This document shows positions 8,318 to 17,529 of a stretch of 64,000 nucleotides of DNA, piece by piece. Under the pieces are notes generated by a model. It saw nothing but the letters and a program-made list of their open reading frames with translations. It ran no database searches and was not told where the DNA came from. The stretch lies in contig DASWNP010000002.1 of assembly GCA_036399175.1 (NCBI GenBank), positions 1 to 64,000 on the forward strand. Direction: 5' to 3'. Position 1 is the stretch's first letter. Each line of letters begins with the position of its first letter. The stretch comes from DASWNP01 sp036399175. Lineage in GTDB: Bacteria; Acidobacteriota; Blastocatellia; Pyrinomonadales; Pyrinomonadaceae. The position numbers were made by a program, and so were the translations under genes.

Positions 8318-8823
8318 GGTTGACGCTGAACCTCCGATTTGGCTGGTGAACGCGAACGATTATAGCCCGCCCTTCGACGAAAGGGCAAAAGTAGAAGGGC
8401 AAGAAAAGGGCAAAGGTAAAAGGGTAAAGGGCAAAGGCAAGCAGAGGGCGGGGCGTTTAAAAAATGAGGTCTTAACAAATGCTCTTGAGCGTCGGTCTTA
8501 AAGACTTCGGCAATTTTTGGTCTCCGCCTTTTGGCTGCTTCAGTCTTTAGCCTTCTTCGATTTGGGGTTGCGTGCAATCCAAATCGTGTAGCAGCTCAGA
8601 ATAGCAGTATGTTGCAGCTCGGTTGCATTATTGTGATTTAGCGACAGGACGCGGGTTTCGCGCGGCTTTTGAGAGAAAAGGTGTATCTTTGCGGGCAGAG
8701 GATTGAAGACGGCCTGCGAAGAAAGCTTTCGGCTCCGTTGAGGAACAGCACTTGCCACATGCAAGGGTGCGTCAATTCGCAGCTTCCTCTTTGCTGTAAG
8801 AGAACTTAAAGGAGAACCCTGAG
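8318..8823. other. Intergenic stretch with one-armed G/A heptad repeat
   Basis: 506 bases between divergent genes. It contains a G/A-rich heptad repeat (8381-8455) and is otherwise unassigned. The 300 bases upstream of the glycine-zipper gene have no open frame with a usable ribosome site and no promoter strong enough to name. Confidence 0.4.
8381..8455. repeat. Heptad repeat, AAAGGGT family, single arm
   Basis: Runs of AAGGGCA/AAGGGTA-like units, about 7 bases each. There is no complementary arm nearby, unlike most members of this family in the window. Confidence 0.7.
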
Positions 8824-9444
8824 ATGAATTTGAATAATAAGATTTTGCCGGTGGCTTTGGTGGCCGCGTTGCTCGGCGGCTCAGCCGGTGCTTTTATGAT
8901 GCGCCCCTCGAAGACGACCGACGCTACCGTTGCCGGAACCAGCACGACCAAATCGCTCACGCCCGTCGCTTCGTCTCACGAGACGACGACGCCGACAGAG
9001 CAGTCGCTGGCGGCTAACGACGAGCAGGTCGCCTTGACCGCCTCGAACTCGACCGACCAGCGCGAGGCTTATCGTGAAGGCTTCGCCGAAGGCATTCGCG
9101 CCGCGCGTGAAGAGGGCGTCACGTCCCAGCGTACAGTTGTCAGAGAGTCGCGCGTTGTGCCGCAGTCGCGCGTCGTCTATCGCAACGCGCCTCGCGCGAC
9201 ACGCACGCGCTACGCTACGAGAAGCAGCGCGCGTCAGGTTTATTACGACTACGAGCAGCCGCGTAAGCGTTCGTTCTGGCAGAAGCACCGCGACAAGCTG
9301 ACGGTGGCGATGGGCGCGGGCGGCGGCGCTCTGGTCGGCGGCCTCGTCGGCGGCAAGAAGGGCGCAGCCATTGGCGCGCTCGCGGGCGGCGGCGGCTCGG
9401 CGCTCTACACCTACAAGATTCGCAAGCGCGACCGTCGCTACTAA
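8824..9444 (+). CDS. Secreted glycine-zipper protein
   Basis: A 206-residue envelope protein of unknown function. The N-terminus (LPVALVAALLGGSAGAFMM, about residues 8-27) is a signal or anchor segment. A Thr/Ser-rich linker follows (30-75), then EAYREGFAEGIRAAREEGV, an Arg/Tyr-rich stretch, and a C-terminal glycine zipper (about residues 163-195, GAGGGALVGGLVGGKKGAAI onward) that probably inserts into or oligomerises in a membrane, ending in a very basic tail KIRKRDRRY. Start supported by AAAGGAG 8-9 bases upstream. Similar zipper segments occur in Rickettsia 17-kDa/YMGG-like proteins; no closer family is claimed. Confidence 0.75.
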   Translation: MNLNNKILPVALVAALLGGSAGAFMMRPSKTTDATVAGTSTTKSLTPVASSHETTTPTEQSLAANDEQVALTASNSTDQREAYREGFAEGIRAAREEGVTSQRTVVRESRVVPQSRVVYRNAPRATRTRYATRSSARQVYYDYEQPRKRSFWQKHRDKLTVAMGAGGGALVGGLVGGKKGAAIGALAGGGGSALYTYKIRKRDRRY

Positions 9445-9464
9445 CAGGCGACTTTAAAGACGCG

Positions 9465-10541
9465 ATGAGACACGGTCGGAGCAACCTCGCGCAGGAAGGC
9501 GCGACTTTAACTCTTCTGTTCATCGCCGCAGCACTGATTATTCGGGCAGCTTCACCTGCGAGTGGGGCTGCCCTTTTGTCTTTTCAGGAAGCCGCGCGCG
9601 GAAACCCTGGACGTTTTGAGACTCGCGCCGTCGCCGCGCAAAGCAATCAGGCTTCTTCAGAACAGAGCACACGGCCTTCGACAAACGAAGGGCTCGAAGA
9701 GCTTCGACGCTCTTCGAGCGTGCCGCGTCCGGTTCGTTTTCGAGAGGCTGAGGGGCGCGGGCTGCTCGTCAGGGCTTGGGTCAACGAGAGAGGGCCTTAC
9801 ACGTTTGCCGTCGATACCGGCGCGGGCGCGACGATTCTTTCGCCGCGCGTGGCGGCCGAGGCGCGCGTCCGTGTGGACGCGGGGCGCGCACTGGAAATCG
9901 GCGGCCTGAGCGGCGCGAGCCGGAGGGCTGGGCGCAAAGCCTCTGTCCGCTCCCTGTCGATTGGCGAACGCGAAAATTTCCTGCCCGCACGCGGTCTCTT
10001 CATCGTCGCCGACGCGCTGCCCGAAGACCTCGACGGTATCCTCGACCCGACCGAAGCCTTCTGGCCGCTCGGCTACGTCGTCGATTTTCCGCGCGGCGAG
10101 CTGAGCGTCTTCGACCCGCGCATGAATCCTCTACGCGGCAACGCTTCCGCTGCTACCGACGAAACGGTCGTCGAGTGGCTTTCGGACGGCACAAGCCGTC
10201 GCCCCTTCGTCATGCTCGCGGGCGGGCGTCGCGCCCTGCTCGATACGGGCTCGAGCTTCGGCCTCGCCCTGACGGAAAGCTCCGCGCGCTCCATCGGCGT
10301 TCGCCTCGAAAATCCGAGGCCGCGCCGCAGCGTCAGAGACCTCGGCGGCGGGCGCGTCGCGGCGCACAGAATCAGCCCCGCGACCGTCCAACTCGGCTCG
10401 CTCGCCCTGCGCCGAGTGCCCACGGATTTGCTCTCGGGCGCGGAAGAGGGCGCGCCCATCCTGCTCGGACGAGACGCCCTGCGCCCCTTCCAACTCACCT
10501 TCGACCCCGCCAGCCGTCTCATACGTATTCAGGCCAGATGA
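9465..10541 (+). CDS. Secreted retropepsin-like aspartic protease with two DTG motifs
   Basis: A 358-residue protein with a signal peptide (hydrophobic stretch LTLLFIAAALIIRAA, about residues 15-30) and two aspartic-protease half-domains. The first has FAVDTGAGATILSP (about residue 117), the second ALLDTGSSFGLALT (about residue 260), each followed by strand-rich sequence; the second ends with ILLGRDALRPFQLTFD, the usual retropepsin flap-end pattern. Two catalytic Asp-Thr-Gly motifs in one chain resemble a pepsin-like or duplicated bacterial retropepsin arrangement, so it may work as a monomer. It probably acts in the periplasm. It starts 20 bases after the glycine-zipper gene and may share its transcript. 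Confidence 0.85.
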   Translation: MRHGRSNLAQEGATLTLLFIAAALIIRAASPASGAALLSFQEAARGNPGRFETRAVAAQSNQASSEQSTRPSTNEGLEELRRSSSVPRPVRFREAEGRGLLVRAWVNERGPYTFAVDTGAGATILSPRVAAEARVRVDAGRALEIGGLSGASRRAGRKASVRSLSIGERENFLPARGLFIVADALPEDLDGILDPTEAFWPLGYVVDFPRGELSVFDPRMNPLRGNASAATDETVVEWLSDGTSRRPFVMLAGGRRALLDTGSSFGLALTESSARSIGVRLENPRPRRSVRDLGGGRVAAHRISPATVQLGSLALRRVPTDLLSGAEEGAPILLGRDALRPFQLTFDPASRLIRIQAR

Positions 10542-10577
10542 GCCTTCATTTTACGCCCGCGCTCTTAAAGTAAAGCA

Positions 10578-10606
10578 TTGACACCCCCGCCGGGCGCGAG
10601 TAACAT
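10578..10606 (+). promoter_or_regulatory. Sigma-70-type promoter for the MerR gene and tRNA-Pro
   Basis: TTGACA at 10578-10583, a 17-base spacer and TAACAT at 10601-10606. The consensus -35 and ideal spacing make this a strong candidate for the promoter of the MerR-family gene. Confidence 0.65.
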
Positions 10607-10714
10607 ACGCCAGCGTCCTTACCTGTCGTTAATTTAAACGGCGCGTATTCAAGAACTACTTCAACCGAACGCGTGAGGTCGGTTCAGCCTTGCCGCAAGG
10701 CTCCCGAAACTGCC

Positions 10715-11272
10715 ATGAACCGAGCAGCCGTCTCCATCCCGGAAAAGCTCTTCTTCAAGATAGGTGAGGTGTGCGACATCACGGGCGTACAAGCGCACGT
10801 CCTGCGCTACTGGGAATCGGAGTTTCCCATGCTCGCGCCGCAAAAGAACCGTGCCGGGCAGCGCACCTATCGCAAGCGCGATGTCGAGATGGTCTTGCGC
10901 ATCAAGGAATTGCTCTACGAAGACCAGTACACCATCGCCGGGGCTAAGAAGAAGCTCGTCAGCGAGCTGCGCGGCGCGAGCAAGCTCAAAGTGGTGACGC
11001 CCGAGATGAGCGCCAGCGCATCGCAGCAAAGCATGATGCCCGCGCCCGTCAGCGACCCTCTGCCCTCCGCGCCGCCGAGTCCGATTCCGAGCGCCTCCGT
11101 CTCCACGCCTGCGTCGCCCCGCGAGAGCTTTGAAGAGCCTTCGGCGAGCGAGCCGGCTTCAGTCCTGACCGAAGAGCGCCGCGCCGCCGTCCGTCGTCTT
11201 CAGAACGAGCTGCGCGAGCTTCTGCTGCTGCTCGAAAAGGGCGACGCCGAATCTGGCGCGAGACGCAGGTAA
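10715..11272 (+). CDS. MerR family transcriptional regulator
   Basis: A 185-residue regulator. The N-terminal winged helix-turn-helix (about residues 8-75) shows FFKIGEVCDITGVQAHVLRY, WESEFPMLAPQKN and RTYRKRDVEMVLRIKELLYE, the standard MerR signature. A Ser/Pro-rich linker follows (about 90-140) and a short C-terminal helix LQNELRELLLLLEKG probably makes the dimer. It has no Cys cluster for metal sensing. Genes of this type occur next to tRNA-Pro in other phyla (for example downstream of ihfA in deltaproteobacteria), and here tRNA-Pro follows by about 110 bases. An upstream GTG (10673) is possible, but the ATG gives the usual length. Confidence 0.9.
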   Translation: MNRAAVSIPEKLFFKIGEVCDITGVQAHVLRYWESEFPMLAPQKNRAGQRTYRKRDVEMVLRIKELLYEDQYTIAGAKKKLVSELRGASKLKVVTPEMSASASQQSMMPAPVSDPLPSAPPSPIPSASVSTPASPRESFEEPSASEPASVLTEERRAAVRRLQNELRELLLLLEKGDAESGARRR

Positions 11273-11380
11273 GTCGTCCGCTTCCTCGCAATCAATCTTT
11301 TCTCGACACGAAAGCGGGCGCGGCCTCCGCCGCATTTGACTAAAAAATAGTTTTGCGGAGATACTTGCAGACGCAAGCGA

Positions 11381-11454
11381 CGGGATGTGGCGCAGCCTGG
11401 TAGCGCGCACCCTTGGGGTGGGTGAGGCCGCTGGTTCGAATCCAGTCATCCCGA
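11381..11454 (+). tRNA. tRNA-Pro (anticodon GGG)
   Basis: Cloverleaf visible: acceptor CGGGATG pairs with CATCCCG, D arm GCGCAGCCTGGTAGCGC, anticodon stem CACCC/GGGTG enclosing TTGGGGT (anticodon GGG), and T arm GCTGG-TTCGAAT-CCAGT. Discriminator A; no CCA is encoded. Confidence 0.97.
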
Positions 11455-11463
11455 TAAAAACTG

Positions 11464-11505
11464 AAAGGGGCTCGACGAAATCTCGTCGAGCCCCTTTCGA
11501 TTTTT
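11464..11505 (+). terminator. Rho-independent terminator after tRNA-Pro
   Basis: Perfect stem AAAGGGGCTCGACGA against TCGTCGAGCCCCTTT with a short loop, followed by CGATTTTT. Confidence 0.92.
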
Positions 11506-11550
11506 AGCGTTGGCCTGAATCTTAAACGCCAAGCTGATTTGAAATCCCGG

Positions 11551-12348
11551 CTAGAACTTTCTCGGCGCGGCTTTGTTGGCGGCGGGCTGAGTGGCAGAGG
11601 GTTTGGCGGCACTGGTCTTTGCGCCCGCCGGGGCGTTGATGGACGCCGGGGCACTGGCCGTCAGCTTCTCGGCGAAGCTTCCGGCGAAGGTGATGACGCA
11701 CATCGTTCCAAGCTGCGAGTGGTCGCCGCAGGAGACTCCGACCACCTTGTAGTCTCGATTGAGGATGCGGTTACGGTGGCCTCGATTGGCGACGCCGTCG
11801 TCTATCAGCAGCGTCAACACGCGCTCGCGCGCAGACTCTTTGCCGTAGGAGAGATTTTCGCCAATCGCCTCCTGCCACGCGCCGTAGCGCCCGACGCGCT
11901 CTTCGCACAGACTTCCGTCCGAGCCCTTGTGTCCCATCAAGCCCTTCGGCCCCTGATCCCTGACGTGCTCAAGCGCGCCCATGCACATGCCCTTCGAGAT
12001 GGCGTAGGGCGGCAGAGGGCTCGTCCCGCGCAGGGCGCTGATGGCTTCTTCGAGTGCCGACGTGCCCTCTTCGGTCACGAGCGCGGGCTGTCCGGGCGGC
12101 TGGTACATCTTGCCTTTGAAATACGGCTTCAGCTTTTCCAGATAGCCTGCGTACTCCGCCGGACGCGTGCGCGCCAGATTTATCTCCTGAAAAATCCCTC
12201 TCTCCAGAGGCGAGAGATGGTCGGCGTTAATGGCTGCGGGCTTGGTCTGCGCGTGTGCGAGGAAGAGAACCGAGGTTGCGAGAATGATAAGGAGGGTGCT
12301 GAACAGACGGGGCACGGCGGCCACCGAGCTGCGGGGGAAGCATCTCAT
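11551..12348 (-). CDS. Secreted CAP (SCP/PR1-like) domain protein
   Basis: A 265-residue secreted protein. I start it at the Met followed by RCFPRSSVAAVPRL, which gives a clean signal peptide (cleavage after the first AHA) and lies about 85 bases behind a promoter; upstream in-frame Mets would hide the signal. The CAP domain covers about residues 45-200: ERGIFQEINLARTRPAEYA, LEHVRDQGPKGLMGH (first His region), GENLSYG, and NRGHRNRILNRDYKVVGVSC with the second conserved His. The C-terminus is a low-complexity Ala/Pro/Thr tail. CAP proteins are extracellular with varied, often unknown activities. Confidence 0.88.
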   Translation of the reverse strand: MRCFPRSSVAAVPRLFSTLLIILATSVLFLAHAQTKPAAINADHLSPLERGIFQEINLARTRPAEYAGYLEKLKPYFKGKMYQPPGQPALVTEEGTSALEEAISALRGTSPLPPYAISKGMCMGALEHVRDQGPKGLMGHKGSDGSLCEERVGRYGAWQEAIGENLSYGKESARERVLTLLIDDGVANRGHRNRILNRDYKVVGVSCGDHSQLGTMCVITFAGSFAEKLTASAPASINAPAGAKTSAAKPSATQPAANKAAPRKF

Positions 12349-12433
12349 TGGGGTTGAATCCTTTCCGAAAGCGGTTGTCAAAAGTGGGCTGTCGGGAACA
12401 ACGAGGCGGACGAACGACTCTATCGGGAGCAGG

Positions 12434-12462
12434 TTTGTATGACAAATCGGTTGAAAAGTCAA
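12434..12462 (-). promoter_or_regulatory. Promoter of the CAP-domain gene
   Basis: Minus strand TTGACT (12462-12457), 17-base spacer, TACAAA (12439-12434). Its position supports the downstream translation start at 12348. Confidence 0.5.
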
Positions 12463-12584
12463 CGAAAGCAGCGCGAGCGCTCTGACGCGGCTCAGACAGA
12501 CCGAAGGCGGACGGGCGTTTGCAAATGAAGACGGTCGTCCGCTCAAAGAGCAGGAGGATGAGAGAGTCGCTCTCGGGAGTCGGC

Positions 12585-13010
12585 TCAGTCTGTCAGGTCG
12601 GCGACGACGATTTTGGAGGTCAGCGTCTTATGCACGGGACACCTGTGGGCTATCTCCTGCAAGCGCGACTGTTGCTCCTCGGTTAAATCGCCTTCGACTT
12701 CGACCGAGCGCTCGATGCGGTGGACGAAACCTTCGTCGCTCTCTTCGCACTCAGCGCAGTCTTTGGCGTGAACCCTCTTCTGTCTGAGCCGCACGGTGAC
12801 GCGCTCGACCGCCCACGCCTTGCGGCGCGCGTAGAGCGTGACGGTCATGGAGATACAACTGCCGAGGGCGGCCAGCAGAAGCGTGTAGGGGTCTGGGCCT
12901 GCGTCGTCGCCGCCGAGACTGGCGGGCTCGTCTGTCAGGAGCGTCAGGTCTTCGCCGTAGCGCACCTCGTTTTGCAGGTTCGAGAGCGACGTGACGGTCA
13001 CTTCACTCAT
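12585..13010 (-). CDS. OsmC family peroxiredoxin-like protein
   Basis: A 141-residue OsmC/Ohr-family protein, which reduces organic hydroperoxides using two Cys. Both are visible: LLAALGSCISMTVTLYA and HRCPVHKTL. The start is the Met of MSEVTVTSL, with GGAG about 10 bases upstream. The open frame continues 61 codons further up, but that part is only the translation of a C/T-rich heptad repeat (Pro/Phe/Leu/Ser-rich) and should not be annotated as protein. Confidence 0.92.
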   Translation of the reverse strand: MSEVTVTSLSNLQNEVRYGEDLTLLTDEPASLGGDDAGPDPYTLLLAALGSCISMTVTLYARRKAWAVERVTVRLRQKRVHAKDCAECEESDEGFVHRIERSVEVEGDLTEEQQSRLQEIAHRCPVHKTLTSKIVVADLTD

Positions 13011-13053
13011 GTTCTTTGTCTCCTCGAAGCGTGTGGAAAACTTACGCGAAGAG

Positions 13054-13216
13054 AATAGGGGAAAAAAGGCAGAGGGTAAAAGGGTAAAGGGAAAAGGGGA
13101 AGGGGAAAGTAAACGGGGCGCATGGTATCTCGTGCGCGCGTCGCAGCGCGATGTTTTTTCCCTCCACCCTTTTCGTTTTCCCTTTCGCCCCATCTTTGCC
13201 CTTTGCTTTTTGGCTT
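13054..13216. repeat. Heptad hairpin, AAAGGGT family (upstream of osmC-type gene)
   Basis: G/A-rich left arm (13062-13110) and C/T-rich right arm (13155-13206) that can pair, with a GC-rich core containing nested short palindromes (GTGCGCGC/GCAGCGCG). It lies between divergent genes (osmC-like and sucC). Confidence 0.8.
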
Positions 13217-13305
13217 GAGTCGCGGATAAACTCGTCGCGCTCCAAATTCACAAAAAATTATCGGGCGATTCCGAGAGACGCATAGAATCGCAAGAGGACT
13301 CGACA

Positions 13306-14466
<1,161 letters not shown>

Positions 14467-14468
14467 GC

Positions 14469-14592
14469 GTTGGACGATAGACGATGGACGATGGACGATG
14501 GAAAGTGGCAGAGAGACGAGAGTAATTCTAGAAGATGAAGAGAGCCGTGCTGGCTCTCGTCCATCGTCTATGGTCTATCGTCTATCGTCCGC
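14469..14592. repeat. Heptad hairpin, GGACGAT family (locus 2)
   Basis: Left arm GGACGATAGACGATGGACGA... (about 14471-14502), right arm about 14558-14591, which can pair; the core contains GAGAGCC-GTGCT-GGCTCTC. It follows the sucC stop and runs up to the next gene start. Confidence 0.85.
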
Positions 14593-14599
14593 ACCAACG

Positions 14600-15031
14600 G
14601 TGCGCGGGCTGTTGAAAGTTCTGGTCTACATCAGTCGGTTCGGACTGGCAGCGATGTTTCTGCTGGCGGCGGGCGCGAAGCTCTACACGCTGCGCGATTT
14701 CGTCGGCAACATGGCGAACCTCGTCGATGCGCGATGGGTTTGGCCTGTGACACTGGCGGTCATCGGCGTCGAAATCGTGGCGGCGCTGCTGCTTCTCGTG
14801 CCGCGCACTGCGCGTCTCGGCGGGATACTCTCGGCGTTCCTGCTCGTCGGCTTCGCCGCCTACGCGCTGTACTACGTTTACGTCCTCAAAGGCGAGCCGC
14901 TCGAATGCGGCTGCTTCGGCGGTCTCATCGCCAGCCAGCTCGGCGTCTCCACCGCCCTGCGGAATCTGCTCCTGCTCGTCCCGGCCGCCCTCGTCATCTT
15001 CGGACACACAAAGATAAAGGGGAAAGGGTAA
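14600..15031 (+). CDS. MauE/DoxX-like redox-associated membrane protein
   Basis: About 143 residues with four membrane segments. The MauE hallmark LECGCFGG (CxCFG) lies near residue 101; in MauE-type proteins this pair relates to disulfide chemistry in the membrane. Start is uncertain: the longer frame back to 14450 reads the GGACGAT repeat, so I place the start at the GTG of VRGLLKVLVY, which has no clear ribosome site. The C-terminus (HTKIKGKG) comes from the next G/A repeat. No thioredoxin-like partner is adjacent. Confidence 0.75.
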   Translation: MRGLLKVLVYISRFGLAAMFLLAAGAKLYTLRDFVGNMANLVDARWVWPVTLAVIGVEIVAALLLLVPRTARLGGILSAFLLVGFAAYALYYVYVLKGEPLECGCFGGLIASQLGVSTALRNLLLLVPAALVIFGHTKIKGKG

Positions 15032-15140
15032 AGGGAAAGGGGGAAGGGGAGAAGCAAGACGGGCGCTTCTGAAGTGTATCGCGTGATGAGTTGTTGAATG
15101 TCTTTTCCTTTCCCCTTTTTCCTTTTCCCTTTCCCCCTTT
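15011..15140. repeat. Heptad hairpin, AAAGGGT family
   Basis: Left arm about 15012-15050 (AAAGGGGAAAGGGTAAAGGG type), right arm about 15100-15140 (CCCTTTTTCCTTTTCCC type), core of about 50 bases. The left arm overlaps the end of the MauE-like gene; the right arm ends 16 bases before the next ATG. Confidence 0.85.
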
Positions 15141-15155
15141 CTACATGGAGAATAA

Positions 15156-16559
15156 ATGGCGACACTGACTTTTTGGGGCGGCGTGGGGACGGTGACGGGC
15201 TCGAAGTATCTGATTGAGTCGGGCGAGTCGAAGGTTTTGGTCGATTGCGGGCTGTTTCAGGGTCATAAGGAGTTGCGCGAGCGCAACTGGCAGGAGCCGC
15301 CCTTCGACCCGCGCTCGCTCGACGCCGTGATTATCACCCACGCGCACATCGACCATACGGGCTACCTGCCGCGTCTCGTCGCCCTCGGCTACGACAAGCC
15401 CGTCTACTGCTCGCGCGGCACGTCCGACCTTTTGAAGCTGCTGCTGCCTGACTCGGCTCGTCTGCAAGAGGAAGAGGCCGACTATCGCAACCGACACAAG
15501 CTGACCCGGCACACGCCCGCGCTCCCGCTCTACACGGAACAGCACGCGCGCGACACCCTGAAGCTGCTTGAGCCGGTCGCCAACACGGGCGAGCTGGTCG
15601 AAGTGGCCGGAGGGATGCGCGCCGGTTTCCTCATCGCCGGACACATCCTCGGCTCAAGCCTCGTGCTCGTCGAAGTCGATGGCGCGGGAACGGACGCAGA
15701 GGGAAGGCGCGTCCTCTTCTCCGGGGACCTCGGACATTACGACCAGCCAATCATACGCGACCCCGTCAGCCCGCCCGCCTGCGATTACATGCTCGTCGAA
15801 TCGACCTACGGCGACCGCCTGCACGACGCCGAAGATCCGAAAGACGCCCTCGCACGCGTCATCAACGAAGCTGCCGGGCGCGGCGGCGCGATTCTCTTTC
15901 CCGCCTTCGCCATCGGTCGCACGCAGGAACTCATCTATCACATCCGCGAGCTGGAAGACGAAAAGCGTATCCCCATTCTGCCCGTCCGCGTCGATTCGCC
16001 GATGGCCGCCGCCGCCACGCAAATCTACAGCCAACGCAAAGACGAGCACGACGAAGAGTACGCCAGCATCCTCGCCCAGCGCCGACACCCGCTCAAGACT
16101 CACTCGATGGTGACGGCCTCTTCGCGCGAAGAGTCGAAGCGACTGAACGAGGAGCGCGGCTCGCGCATCATCATCTCCGCCTCCGGCATGATGACCGGCG
16201 GGCGCGTCATGCACCATGCGCTGCGCATCCTGCCCGACGAGCGCGCGACGGTCGTCTTCGTCGGCTATCAGGCCGCCGGGACAACAGGCCGACGTATTCT
16301 CGACGGCGAGCCCGAAGTTAAAATTATGAAGCAGTTCGTTCCCGTCCGTTGCCACGTCGAGCGCATCGGCGGCCTCTCCGCACACGCCGACTGGAAGGAA
16401 GTGCTGCGCTGGCTCGAAGGCATGCCCTCCGCGCCCCGGCGCTCTTTCACCACTCACGGCGAGCCCGAAGCCGCCGCCGCGATGGCCGGCCATATCCGCG
16501 ACCGATACGGCTGGCGCGTCGATGCGCCGCAGTACGGCGACAGAGTAGAACTTGAATAG
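15156..16559 (+). CDS. MBL-fold beta-CASP RNA nuclease
   Basis: A 467-residue metallo-beta-lactamase nuclease of the CPSF-73/YSH1-like beta-CASP group, a likely cytoplasmic RNA-processing endo- or exonuclease. Visible: GGVGTVTGSKYLI, the zinc motif THAHIDHTGYLPRLV, FSGDLG (Asp ligand), the beta-CASP segment VESTYGDRLH, PAFAIGRTQELIYHI, SASGMMTGGRV, and the C-terminal GLSAHADW with the final His. Length is typical. Its position between sucC and sucD has no obvious functional link. Confidence 0.92.
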   Translation: MATLTFWGGVGTVTGSKYLIESGESKVLVDCGLFQGHKELRERNWQEPPFDPRSLDAVIITHAHIDHTGYLPRLVALGYDKPVYCSRGTSDLLKLLLPDSARLQEEEADYRNRHKLTRHTPALPLYTEQHARDTLKLLEPVANTGELVEVAGGMRAGFLIAGHILGSSLVLVEVDGAGTDAEGRRVLFSGDLGHYDQPIIRDPVSPPACDYMLVESTYGDRLHDAEDPKDALARVINEAAGRGGAILFPAFAIGRTQELIYHIRELEDEKRIPILPVRVDSPMAAAATQIYSQRKDEHDEEYASILAQRRHPLKTHSMVTASSREESKRLNEERGSRIIISASGMMTGGRVMHHALRILPDERATVVFVGYQAAGTTGRRILDGEPEVKIMKQFVPVRCHVERIGGLSAHADWKEVLRWLEGMPSAPRRSFTTHGEPEAAAAMAGHIRDRYGWRVDAPQYGDRVELE

Positions 16560-16616
16560 GAGAAGAAGGATTAATATCTTGCTAATCTCACCAACAAGAA
16601 AGGTTCTGTTACAACC

Positions 16617-17381
16617 ATGAATGACGCAGAGCTAAAGAGAAATCCAGCAACCAGATTATATGAAATACTGGACTCTGCACGACGACAAAATCCAGGTGAA
16701 CAGACAAGGGGTATTTGGTGTAAGGTCTTTGATATTCCTGACCCTAAATCTGAAAGTAGTCTGTTTGCAGTTTTGGAGCATTTGATAGCACTTCGTAAAT
16801 TGTTCGCTGAGGTTGAGGCGGCATTACGCCATATCCCTAATGTTAATGAGAATTTGTTTATCAAGCCAATTACTCGCCTTGCAGAGATCGTAGATATAAA
16901 TGGCCTTCACAATACATGGGCGGGCTACAGTACTAAAATACGTGGTGAGGACATTATTGCTTTAAAGTATGCTGAAGATTTATTGTCTCAATATCCTGCG
17001 CTGCAAGAAAATGAGATTCCTATATCAGAGATACAAGAGATACTAGATGAACTCGACATTCTTTATGAATCAATCGCCACATCTGAATTGCCGCAAGGAC
17101 TAAGAGAATCTTTGCTGGATTTAATTCAGGAAATGCGAAATGGAATCCATGAATATCGTGTGAGAGGAGCATCAGCACTGCATGATATTTTAGAGAAAAG
17201 TATAGGGGTACTTGCTGTGAACAAAGAAGCTATTGAAGAAAATAACACTTCCGAAGATGTACAAGCTTTAGGAAGAATGCTTGTACGAATAGATAAACTC
17301 TACTCATTTGCGCTAAAGATGAAACCAATGCTTGAAGCAACCGCAAACATATTGCCAAGATTGTTAGGGAGTGGATCATAA
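16617..17381 (+). CDS. AT-rich alpha-helical protein of unknown function
   Basis: A 254-residue soluble protein predicted mostly helical, with no membrane segment or signal and no motif I recognise. It begins MNDAELKRNPATRLYEILDS and contains NQ- and E-rich helices such as ISEIQEILDELDILYESI and LRESLLDLIQEMRNGIHEYR. Base composition is clearly AT-richer, with AT-ending codons unlike sucC, the nuclease or sucD around it, so recent transfer is likely. The gene stands alone between the nuclease and sucD and is followed by a hairpin. An accessory or defence role is possible but nothing visible shows it. Confidence 0.7.
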   Translation: MNDAELKRNPATRLYEILDSARRQNPGEQTRGIWCKVFDIPDPKSESSLFAVLEHLIALRKLFAEVEAALRHIPNVNENLFIKPITRLAEIVDINGLHNTWAGYSTKIRGEDIIALKYAEDLLSQYPALQENEIPISEIQEILDELDILYESIATSELPQGLRESLLDLIQEMRNGIHEYRVRGASALHDILEKSIGVLAVNKEAIEENNTSEDVQALGRMLVRIDKLYSFALKMKPMLEATANILPRLLGSGS

Positions 17382-17397
17382 ATAGAGCGGAGTATAG

Positions 17398-17421
17398 AGG
17401 CTCTGCTATATTGCAGAGTCT
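17398..17421 (+). terminator. Hairpin after the AT-rich gene
   Basis: AGGCTCTGC-TATATT-GCAGAGTCT, nine pairs including one G-T. The tail is weak in T, so termination is only probable. Confidence 0.5.
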
Positions 17422-17450
17422 TAACAGTAAAGAGATAATCGTCAGTAGTG

Positions 17451-17509
17451 AATTGTGAATCGTGAATAGAAACCAGAAGTCTATTTACGATTGACGATTT
17501 ACGATTCAT
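17451..17509. repeat. Heptad hairpin, CGTAAAT family (upstream of sucD)
   Basis: Left arm of GTGAATC/GTGAATA units, right arm of TTTACGA/TTGACGA units; short core AAACCAGAAGT. It ends about 20 bases before the sucD start. Confidence 0.8.
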
Positions 17510-17529
17510 GGATTCTGAGGAGCGAAAGC

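Noticed and set aside
6965..8323. Long plus-strand open frame (452 codons) opposite the class I aminotransferase
   Set aside because: It is antisense to a gene with clear catalytic motifs, has biased Arg/Gly-rich composition and no start context; it results from GC-rich codon structure.
8540..8764. Minus-strand 74-codon frame upstream of the glycine-zipper gene
   Set aside because: No ribosome site and no recognisable protein character; likely chance in an intergenic leader.
13011..13193. N-terminal extension of the OsmC-type protein
   Set aside because: The extra 61 codons are the translation of a C/T heptad repeat; the Met with a good ribosome site lies inside.
17491..17529. Upstream ATG for sucD
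   Set aside because: It reads through the CGTAAAT repeat; the GTG has GGAG at proper spacing and gives the family N-terminus.
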